A DNA stretch of 7,847 bases. Source: an uncultured Prevotella sp. GTDB taxonomy: Bacteria; Bacteroidota; Bacteroidia; Bacteroidales; Bacteroidaceae. This document shows positions 1-6,215 of this stretch, piece by piece (within the stretch, counting starts at the first letter, position 1; the number at the start of each line of letters is the position of its first letter). The position numbers and the translations under genes are program-made. Where the stretch lies: contig USQD01000083.1 of the NCBI GenBank assembly GCA_900556795.1, positions 1 through 7,847 on the forward strand, written 5' to 3'. The notes beneath the pieces were generated by a model that worked only from the letters and a program-made list of their open reading frames with translations, was not told the DNA's origin and did no database searches.

Positions 1-1196
1 TTGTCTATCTCATCAAATTCCTTACCCATGTTCAGGTTCAGATAGATGGTATAAAGCGGCAAGGCCCAGTGATCCTGATTATCGGGCATCATCTCCCGGT
101 ATTTTTCCAGATATGGCAAAGCCTTCTTGTAATCACTCAGTATCTGCATGCGTTGCTTATTGGATTGATTCAGGTTCTTGTCCTGCTCCACAGCCATATT
201 GAAGTAAGCCAGTCCTGCATTCAGATAGGTTCCCGGCATGGAATCGTTCTGGGCAATGACCTGGTCGCATACCTTGATGCAATCCTTGTACTTGCAGAGA
301 TTGAGCAGCAAGGTGCTCTTGGTAAAGAGATAAATATCGTTCAGCGAATCTACAGCCAGCGCCTGATTGACCACATTCATCGCTGAATCGAGCTGGTTTT
401 TCTCAGAATAGTATTCTACCAGACGAGGAAAGAAGAACGGGAATTTCGGAGCCTTCGAGAATCCATCCTTCAATGTAGCCACATATCTGACAGTATCCTT
501 ATCCAGCTTATAAGTCTCAGCCAGATACTGCAACATATAATTGTAATGTACCGTATCCTTCAATGCTTCGTATGAATGATGCAAGGTGGCCCTGCTGTTC
601 TTCATCTTATAACCGGAATAAACTGCCCAATAGGCAGCAGTATAGAGCGGAGGATTCTTGCTCTGGAAATCATTGCCCTTGAAGAGAGGCTTGGTAGCGC
701 AGTCGATATATAAATCGAAGAACTGATAAGCCTCAGGATACTTCTTCTTCTGGAGAAACCAGACGCCACCGTTGTAGATATTCGGACGGAGACGCTTGAG
801 ATATTCAGCATGCGCCTTGCGATACTCTATATCCACCTTGCCCTTCCGGTTGGGAACCATCTCTACCGAATCCAGCCCCTGGGCAATGAGAAACATCTGC
901 TTGGCAAGATTGAAAAGCTGGGCGGTATCATACTTCTGCTTGAGATACAGCTTTTCATTACCCTGTTCATACTGCTTTCTGACAGCATCAAAGAGCGTAA
1001 CCCAAATCTTCTTGTTGCTCTGATTAGCCGAATCCTTCAAGAGTTTCTCCATGCTAACCTGTGCCTTGTTCAGGTCCTTGCCCGCCTTGACCAAATCACG
1101 GGCAGCCGTAATCTCCTTCTTCTGAGCCTGCATCCCAAATGGAAGCCCGAAGAAAAGGACTATTGTAAACATCCATACGTATTTCAATCTTGTCAT
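1..1196 (-). CDS. Exported tetratricopeptide-repeat (TPR) protein, 3' end cut by window edge
   Basis: An open minus-strand frame starts at ATG 1196-1194 and runs 398 codons to the left edge with no stop. Residues 1-25 form a signal peptide: MTRLKYVW, a hydrophobic stretch (FTIVLFFGLPF), then a likely signal peptidase I site after MQA. There is no lipobox cysteine, so it is probably periplasmic rather than a lipoprotein. The mature part is helical and rich in K, Q, Y and A. TPR-like helix pairs are visible, for example around residues 145-165 (KKYPEAYQFFDLYI), 265-283 (NQLDSAMNVVNQALAVDS), 302-320 (KYKDCIKVCDQVIAQND) and 324-366. TPR proteins are scaffolds, so no reaction can be assigned. The start is chosen because the signal peptide follows it directly. 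The gene is separated from its upstream neighbour by the 21-bp repeat array. The last visible residues (MGKEFDEID) suggest that only a short C-terminus is missing, which is a guess. Confident as a gene, moderately confident as TPR. Confidence 0.85.
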   Translation of the reverse strand, partial: MTRLKYVWMFTIVLFFGLPFGMQAQKKEITAARDLVKAGKDLNKAQVSMEKLLKDSANQSNKKIWVTLFDAVRKQYEQGNEKLYLKQKYDTAQLFNLAKQMFLIAQGLDSVEMVPNRKGKVDIEYRKAHAEYLKRLRPNIYNGGVWFLQKKKYPEAYQFFDLYIDCATKPLFKGNDFQSKNPPLYTAAYWAVYSGYKMKNSRATLHHSYEALKDTVHYNYMLQYLAETYKLDKDTVRYVATLKDGFSKAPKFPFFFPRLVEYYSEKNQLDSAMNVVNQALAVDSLNDIYLFTKSTLLLNLCKYKDCIKVCDQVIAQNDSMPGTYLNAGLAYFNMAVEQDKNLNQSNKQRMQILSDYKKALPYLEKYREMMPDNQDHWALPLYTIYLNLNMGKEFDEID

Positions 1197-1243
1197 ATCT
1201 GAATCTCTTTATATAATAAATTTCTTATCGCTTACTGCATTTT

Positions 1244-1369
1244 TATCTTACTGAGATAATTTCCTATCTTACGGAGATATTTTCCTATCTTACTAAGATA
1301 ATTTTCTATCTTACAGAGATAATTTCCTATCTTACGGAGATAAAATAATATCCTACTGCAATTTCTTCC
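1244..1369. repeat. Tandem 21-bp repeats, each with an inverted repeat
   Basis: Five head-to-tail copies start at 1244, 1265, 1286, 1307 and 1328, an exact 21-bp period. The shared core is TATCTTACNGAGATA followed by about AATTTCC. The arms TATCT and AGATA are conserved in all five copies, while the central bases vary (TACTG, TACGG, TACTA, TACAG, TACGG). The fifth copy ends in AAATAA instead of the usual spacer. A sixth unit at 1349-1369 keeps the length but has lost the dyad, and 1223-1243 may be another decayed unit. The array is A/T-rich, contains stops in coding frames, and fills most of the 173-nt gap between the stop at 1370 and the start codon at 1196. The 21-bp period is about two helical turns, so all dyads face the same side of the DNA. 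Function unknown: protein-binding sites, transcript hairpins or a variable-number repeat are all possible. Confidence 0.9.
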
Positions 1370-2479
1370 TTACTTACTACAGTAGTCGAAATAATACCAG
1401 TACGTATTTCCATAAGTATCACGGATAGCATTCTGCATTTCCTGCTTGTTCGCATACTTATGTTCCAACTGCTGATAGTCCTGGAAGTCAGTATCCACCA
1501 CATTGTCGTGATACTCGATGACAGGCTTGCTGCGACGATGGATATAGAGCGTCAAAGCCTCCTTGTAATGAGTAGGGAGCTTGGCGGTCTTCACATCATA
1601 ATGCTTGCACAGAGCCACGACAAACTGATCCAGCTTCTTGTCAAGCAGCAGCGCACAGAGCTTGTAATCTTCCGGCTTGCGATATACCAGATGCTGCATC
1701 TTCATCGAATCGGTAGGTGCCTGCATCCAGCGGGGAGATCTCCACATCAATGACTTGACGGTAACGCTATCCGGTATCATCGCCTTACTGCCGCCAACCA
1801 ACGGATAGGTAAACAGCTTGTCGGCAAGCTGGCCTGTATGATGCAGACTGGCTATGCGCAGCATGGTAAGCGAGGAATCTGTCTGCAATGACTTTCTGCC
1901 CACCTTCAGCGCCTCAGCATAATTCTTCTGCTTCATCAACCGTTCCATCTTCATACGTTCGTGGAACAGGCGGTCGTTGCTTGCCACAAAGTTCATCACT
2001 ACAATCATCGCCATCAGCAGGAAAAGGTTAATCCACATATACTTGGACAGCCACCCGCTGCTATGAGGCTCCTGCTCCAGAGGTTCCAGCTGCCTGATGA
2101 CCCATACCGCTCCGCCGAAAGCCAGAAGGCACAAGGGAACCACTATCCACCAGGCACCGAGGGAATGATGAATATCCACATCCGTAGGAATGTCGGTGAT
2201 GACGGTAAGTATCAGGAAAGAAGGAAAATACGTAAGAGCATGAAAGCGACGCTTTACCTGAGTTAACGCATAGACACCCAACTGCAGGATATAAAGTACC
2301 AACGTAATCAGCAGTGGGGCGAATGTATAGCTATAATCGGTTTTACCATCACTCAGTACATGCTGGGCAACGGCTAATACATCTGCCTGGTAAAACGCCA
2401 GGTAGCAATAAACAAAAATGATAAAGACAATAGCACAAGCGAAGTGCATCTTCGCTGTGCTATTCTTTTTATTTCCCAT
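1370..2479 (-). CDS. Five-helix membrane protein with soluble C-terminal domain (DUF6057-like?)
   Basis: 369 residues. Five hydrophobic segments are visible at about residues 12-30, 53-73, 82-96, 109-128 and 147-166. They are followed by a soluble region of about 200 residues (167-369) that begins with a TPR-like helical pair (LMKQKNYAEALKVGRKSL). The segment around 204-226 (SLTMLRIASLHHTGQLADKLF) and the LPTHYKEAL motif near 301 resemble, from memory, Bacteroidales membrane proteins of the DUF6057 type. Those are usually longer, so this is a tentative family call and no biochemical role is known to me. The start ATG lies 14 nt after the glgB stop (TAA at 2496-2494), with A/T-rich DNA before it, which fits translation as part of the glgB transcript. 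The protein ends YWYYFDYCSK. It could instead be an unrelated lineage-specific membrane protein. The gene is certain, the family is not. Confidence 0.85.
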   Translation of the reverse strand: MGNKKNSTAKMHFACAIVFIIFVYCYLAFYQADVLAVAQHVLSDGKTDYSYTFAPLLITLVLYILQLGVYALTQVKRRFHALTYFPSFLILTVITDIPTDVDIHHSLGAWWIVVPLCLLAFGGAVWVIRQLEPLEQEPHSSGWLSKYMWINLFLLMAMIVVMNFVASNDRLFHERMKMERLMKQKNYAEALKVGRKSLQTDSSLTMLRIASLHHTGQLADKLFTYPLVGGSKAMIPDSVTVKSLMWRSPRWMQAPTDSMKMQHLVYRKPEDYKLCALLLDKKLDQFVVALCKHYDVKTAKLPTHYKEALTLYIHRRSKPVIEYHDNVVDTDFQDYQQLEHKYANKQEMQNAIRDTYGNTYWYYFDYCSK

Positions 2480-2493
2480 AAAATTTATCTACA

Positions 2494-4596
2494 TTAATTT
2501 TTCTTCAGCACCAATGCTGTGCGGGCTGGCAGATAGAGCTTCAGCCACTCCTTGCGATCGTTCATATAGAGAGGATCGTAGGTCGTGAGATGTGTCAGTT
2601 CATCATCATTCAAGCCATTACCGCCGAACGCCTTGTTGTCTGTATCAAGCACTACGCTGTAAGCACCTGTAGGAACAAGGAAACCATAATCGGTAAACGA
2701 ACGGGTTGGCGAGAAGTTGAACACGAAGAGCAAGTCGCCTCGCATGTAGGCTAGAACCTGATCTCCATCATTGTGCCAGATCTCAACAACTGGTGTCTTG
2801 TTAAAATTCTTTTCGCTCGTAATTGTCTTGAGCATTGCTTTATCGAAATCGCCTAAGTAATGATAGCACAATTCCTTATTGTCTACCAGGTTCCACTGGC
2901 GACGGGCATACTTATAGCTCCAGCCATTACCCTCACGAGGGAAGTCAATCCACTCTGGGTGGCCAAACTCATTACCCATGAAGTTCAGGTAACCACCATT
3001 GATGGTTGATGCAGTAGCCAGACGAATCATCTTATGCAGAGCTATACCGCGGTGAACCACATCGTTCTCATCACCCTTCTTGAAATGCCAGTACATATCG
3101 GCATCAATGAGACGGAAGATGATGGTCTTGTCGCCTACCAGTGCCTGGTCATGACTCTCACAATAAGAGATGGTCTTCTCGTCAGCACGGCGGTTCTTGA
3201 TCTCCCAGAAGATGCTGGATGGCTTCCAGTCTTCATCCTTCAATTCCTTGATGGTCTTGATCCAGTAGTCAGGAATGTTCATCGCCATACGGTAGTCGAA
3301 GCCATAGCCGCCGTCTTCAAACTTGGCAGCCAGTCCTGGCATTCCGCTCACCTCCTCGGCAATGGTAATCGCATTCTTGTTCACCTCATGAATCAGACTG
3401 TTGGCAAGAGTAAGATAGCAGATGGCATTATCGTCCTCATGGCCGTTGAAGTAATCGCCGTAGTTGCAGAATGCCTCACCCAATCCATGGCTGTAATACA
3501 GCATAGAAGTTACACCGTCGAAGCGGAAGCCATCGAAATGGAACTCTGTAAGCCAGAACTTGCAGTTGCTCAGCAGGAAGTGAATCACCTCGTTCTTACC
3601 GTAGTCGAAGCAGAGACTGTCCCAAGCCGGATGTTCGTGACGGTCGCCAGGATAGAAATACTGGTTAGGATCGCCGGCAAGATTGCCAAGGCCCTCAATC
3701 TCGTTCTTCACTGCATGAGAATGAACGATATCCATGATAACAGCAATACCATTCTGATGAGCCGTATCAATAAGATCCTTCAACTCTTCAGGAGTACCGA
3801 AACGGCTGCTGGCTGCAAAGAAGCTGCTCACATGATAACCGAAGGAACCATAATATGGATGCTCCTGGATAGCCATGATCTGGATGCAGTTGTAACCGTC
3901 CTCGATGATGCGAGGCAATACATTCTCCTTGAACTCAGTATAGGAACCTACCTTCTCGGCATCCTGACTCATACCGATATGGCACTCATAGATCAAAAGC
4001 GGAGTAGTCTTTGCCTTGAAAGTCTTCTTCTTCCATTTGTAAGGCTCCGGATTCCATACCTGTGCAGAGAAAATCTTGGTCTGTTCATCCTGTACCACGC
4101 GCTGAGCCCAAGCAGGGATCCGCTCGCCTTCGCCACCTTCCCAGTGAACCTTCATCTTGTAGAGGTCACCATGCTTCATTGCCTTTTCAGGAAGCTTCAA
4201 CTCCCAGTTGCCTGAGTTTTTCACTCTCTTGGCACGATACTTTTCTGTCTCCTTCCAATCGTTGAAATCGCCGATGAGATAGATATCGGTAGCATTAGGC
4301 GCCCACTCACGAAACACCCAACCCTTCTCTGTCTTGTGAAGGCCGAAGTACTCGAAACCGTTGGCAAAATCACTCAAGGTAGTCTTGCCGTTATTGGTGA
4401 GCTGTGCCATCTTCCAGAGAACGTGGTCGTGGCGGCCGCGGATAGCATCCTCATAGTCTGCCAGATAAGGATCGTTCTTTACAAGTCCTATATGTTTAAC
4501 AGCAGCAGCCTTGGTTGTCTTCTTGCAGGCAGTCTTCTTGACTGCTGTCTTCTTGGCTGTTGTCTTCTTAGTTGTAGTCTTCTTTTCTGTTGCCAT
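2494..4596 (-). CDS. glgB: 1,4-alpha-glucan (glycogen) branching enzyme, GH13_8 type, with lysine-rich N-terminal tail
   Basis: 700 residues. The enzyme cuts an alpha-1,4 glucan chain and rejoins it through an alpha-1,6 bond, making glycogen branches in the cytoplasm. A CBM48 domain lies at about 82-185 (WVFREWAPNATDIYLIGDF). The GH13 barrel follows with every catalytic region intact: region I DIVHSH (289-294); region II GFRFDGVTSMLY with nucleophile D360; region III IAEEVSGMP with acid/base E414; region IV ESHDQ with D483; then MGNEFGHPEW at about 540-549. A C-terminal all-beta domain lies at about 600-700. The wording of these motifs matches eukaryotic-type branching enzymes (GH13_8), as is common in Bacteroidota, rather than the E. 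coli type. Residues 1-30 are an odd low-complexity tail of KKTTAKK-like units. ATG 4596 is in frame with the whole tail and has A/T-rich upstream DNA without an SD. It lies 53 nt after the YhcH-like gene and 14 nt before the membrane-protein gene, so co-transcription is likely. Confidence 0.97.
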   Translation of the reverse strand: MATEKKTTTKKTTAKKTAVKKTACKKTTKAAAVKHIGLVKNDPYLADYEDAIRGRHDHVLWKMAQLTNNGKTTLSDFANGFEYFGLHKTEKGWVFREWAPNATDIYLIGDFNDWKETEKYRAKRVKNSGNWELKLPEKAMKHGDLYKMKVHWEGGEGERIPAWAQRVVQDEQTKIFSAQVWNPEPYKWKKKTFKAKTTPLLIYECHIGMSQDAEKVGSYTEFKENVLPRIIEDGYNCIQIMAIQEHPYYGSFGYHVSSFFAASSRFGTPEELKDLIDTAHQNGIAVIMDIVHSHAVKNEIEGLGNLAGDPNQYFYPGDRHEHPAWDSLCFDYGKNEVIHFLLSNCKFWLTEFHFDGFRFDGVTSMLYYSHGLGEAFCNYGDYFNGHEDDNAICYLTLANSLIHEVNKNAITIAEEVSGMPGLAAKFEDGGYGFDYRMAMNIPDYWIKTIKELKDEDWKPSSIFWEIKNRRADEKTISYCESHDQALVGDKTIIFRLIDADMYWHFKKGDENDVVHRGIALHKMIRLATASTINGGYLNFMGNEFGHPEWIDFPREGNGWSYKYARRQWNLVDNKELCYHYLGDFDKAMLKTITSEKNFNKTPVVEIWHNDGDQVLAYMRGDLLFVFNFSPTRSFTDYGFLVPTGAYSVVLDTDNKAFGGNGLNDDELTHLTTYDPLYMNDRKEWLKLYLPARTALVLKKN

Positions 4597-4649
4597 GGAT
4601 TATAGATTTAAAATATATGATGTGTATTCGATTGAGAACTTGCCCTATA

Positions 4650-5093
4650 TTAAGCCTTGATCTTGAAGATGGCCTTGCGGATGGCGCCCTTGCCGATACA
4701 TGGCTGATGACCATCCTCTGGCCAGAAGATGGCAAACTGACCTGGCTTGCAAGTAACGAGCGTCTGTGCCTTCACACCAGGATATTTGGTGATATCCTTA
4801 GCCTCGTTGTACTCTACCTCAGGAAGGTCCTTCAAAGGAGTATATCCGTAGGTTTCCTCGTTATCAAGTGGAATCTGAATATCAATCATCTTGCGATGAG
4901 TCTCGATAACGGCATCCTCCTCTTTCTTACCCTGAGCCTCAGCGATATTCAGGAAAAGGTCTGCGCCCTGAATAGGATGCTTACCTGACTCAAGCTGAGC
5001 GAGATCATTCTCCTTTACAAACTTCACCACTTCTGGGAAGAGTGGATTGAGAGAGATATATCTCTCCAAATTGTCTAATGTATCAATTACCAT
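4650..5093 (-). CDS. YhcH/YjgK/YiaL family protein (DUF386; EbgC-like sugar-binding fold)
   Basis: 147 residues from the chosen start, the usual size for this family of single-domain cupin-like proteins, which includes E. coli EbgC (the beta-galactosidase small subunit), YiaL, YjgK and YhcH. Members are thought to bind or anomerise free sugars and often need a metal ion; the exact substrate here is unknown. Visible family features are the N-terminus MVIDTLDNLERY, the ETHRKMIDIQI segment (residues 64-74, with E64 and H66 as likely metal ligands), a YGYTPL strand, and FWPEDGHQP (123-131, with H129) near the end. The frame is open to an ATG at 5138, but that would prepend 15 residues encoded by the heptamer repeats. 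I therefore place the start at ATG 5093, where family similarity begins. No SD is visible, as is normal for Bacteroidota. glgB follows after 53 nt, suggesting a shared transcript and a role in handling sugars alongside glycogen metabolism (inference). Confidence 0.93.
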   Translation of the reverse strand: MVIDTLDNLERYISLNPLFPEVVKFVKENDLAQLESGKHPIQGADLFLNIAEAQGKKEEDAVIETHRKMIDIQIPLDNEETYGYTPLKDLPEVEYNEAKDITKYPGVKAQTLVTCKPGQFAIFWPEDGHQPCIGKGAIRKAIFKIKA

Positions 5094-5099
5094 AGTCTT

Positions 5100-5155
5100 A
5101 CTTTGAACTTTGAGATTTGAACTTTGAACTCGGAACATTGAACATTGAACTTTAT
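5100..5155. repeat. Heptanucleotide tandem array upstream of the YhcH-like gene
   Basis: Eight back-to-back 7-bp units, plus-strand consensus ACTTTGA, start at 5100, 5107, 5114, 5121, 5128, 5135, 5142 and 5149. Three are exact (5100, 5107, 5121). The others differ by one to three bases (GATTTGA, ACTCGGA, ACATTGA twice, ACTTTAT). On the transcribed strand this reads as repeated TCAAAGT. The array ends 6 nt before the start codon at 5093, so it lies in the 5' leader or promoter region. It is also open in the gene's frame, giving a repeated VQS-containing peptide if read from ATG 5138. That peptide is probably not made. A/T-rich heptamer runs like this occur, from memory, near genes in gut Bacteroidota; their role is not known to me. 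Confidence 0.85.
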
Positions 5156-5267
5156 GATATGTTCGCTGTTCAGTATCTCGTTATTAATTCCTATTATTCC
5201 TATTTATTATTTCTTTATTATTCCTATTTTTCCGATTAATCTTCTTTATTAGTTCTATTAAATTCGA
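5156..5267. other. A/T-rich intergenic gap with two short direct repeats, no gene seen
   Basis: This gap lies between the MORN stop codon and the heptamer array. It contains TATTATTCCTATTT twice (5192-5205 and 5216-5229, 24 bp apart). CGATTAATCTTC occurs at 5233-5244 and again at 5265-5276, where it overlaps the stop of the MORN frame, 32 bp apart. I see no convincing terminator hairpin and no clear Bacteroidota promoter of the TTTG...TAnnTTTG type. A promoter for the YhcH-glgB unit could still be here. Confidence 0.6.
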
Positions 5268-6215
5268 TTAATCTTCGAAACGCTTGCCGTTTTCATAGGT
5301 TCCCTTGGCAGTAACCTGACCATTGCGGTCTTTCTCCACAAATCTGCCATCACGCATATCATTGCGATAGTTACCCTCGAAACGCTTGCCGTTCTTATCT
5401 TCCTCGATGCAGGCACCCTCACGCTTACCCTTGCGGTAATTACCCTTGAAGCGGCGACCGTCGGCATAGTGAATCACTACATTGCCTTCTACATGACCGT
5501 TACGGAATTCACCCTCGTAGATATCACCGTTCTTCTTGGTCAGCTTGCCTCTGCCATTCTGCAGATCATCCTTCCAGGAACCTACATAGATATCTCCGTT
5601 CTTCCAGACGAAAGTACCCTGTCCGGAACGCTGTCCGTCAAGAAACTGTCCAGTATACTTTGAGCCGTTCATCGCACGGAAGATACCTTCACCGGTTCGT
5701 TCGCCCTGGACATAATCGCCTTCATAGACATCACCGTTGTGAAATTTATAGATGCCCTTGCCGTCCTGGATATCATCTTTCCAGTCGCCATTATATACAT
5801 CGCCATCAGCATATTTGAAGACACCTTTTCCGGAACGCTGGTTATTTACCCACTGACCATCGTATGTCGTACCATCGCCCCAATTGAAGAAACCGTTTCC
5901 GTTCTTCATATCGTTCATCCACTGTCCCTTGTATTGGGCACCGTTGGAATAGGTATAGGTACCTCTACCCTGTCGCTTGTCCTTATACCAGTCACCGTCA
6001 TACCTGTCACCATTGTAATAATACATGACGCCATGACCGTGCTGGAAGTCTCTGAACCAGAGTCCTACATACTTGTTGTTATTCTGAAAATAGAAAGTAC
6101 CCTTGCCATGCTGCTGATCCTGCATCCACTGACCTTCATACTTTTCACCGTCAGAGAAAGTATATACGCCATATCCTTCGCGCTTACCTTTCTGATAAGA
6201 GCCCTCATAGGTATC
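5268..6215 (-). repeat. MORN-repeat array, 13 full 23-residue units plus a partial one
   Basis: Residues 500-814 of the fused frame. Starting at D500, thirteen consecutive units of exactly 23 residues (69 bp) run without a gap, each with the pattern x-x-Y-x-G-x-[WYF]-x(6)-G-x-G-x(5)-[DN]-G. Examples are EKYEGQWMQDQQHGKGTF, AQYKGQWMNDMKNGNGFF and DVYEGDYVQGERTGEGIF. Units 11-13 drift from the consensus, and a 16-residue remnant closes the protein (QVTAKGTYENGKRFED). The units vary in DNA sequence, so this is an old protein repeat rather than a recent DNA expansion. MORN arrays form extended beta-sheets that bind lipids or proteins; no specific partner can be named. Codon choice and G+C resemble the Bacteroidota genes to the left. 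This is therefore probably the 3' part of a Prevotella-like MORN gene whose own N-terminus (perhaps with a signal peptide) is not in the window. Confidence 0.93.

Noticed and set aside
1244..1369. CRISPR array
   Set aside because: The 21-bp units are directly contiguous with no unique spacers of 30 bp or so, and no cas genes are present.
3034..4215. A 393-codon plus-strand open frame antisense to glgB
   Set aside because: It lies wholly within a gene with all GH13 catalytic motifs. Its translation has no recognisable domain and no start signals. It is an antisense shadow.
5094..5138. The upstream ATG that would lengthen the YhcH-like protein by 15 residues
   Set aside because: The added residues are only a translation of the heptamer repeats. 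Family similarity begins at the ATG at 5093.
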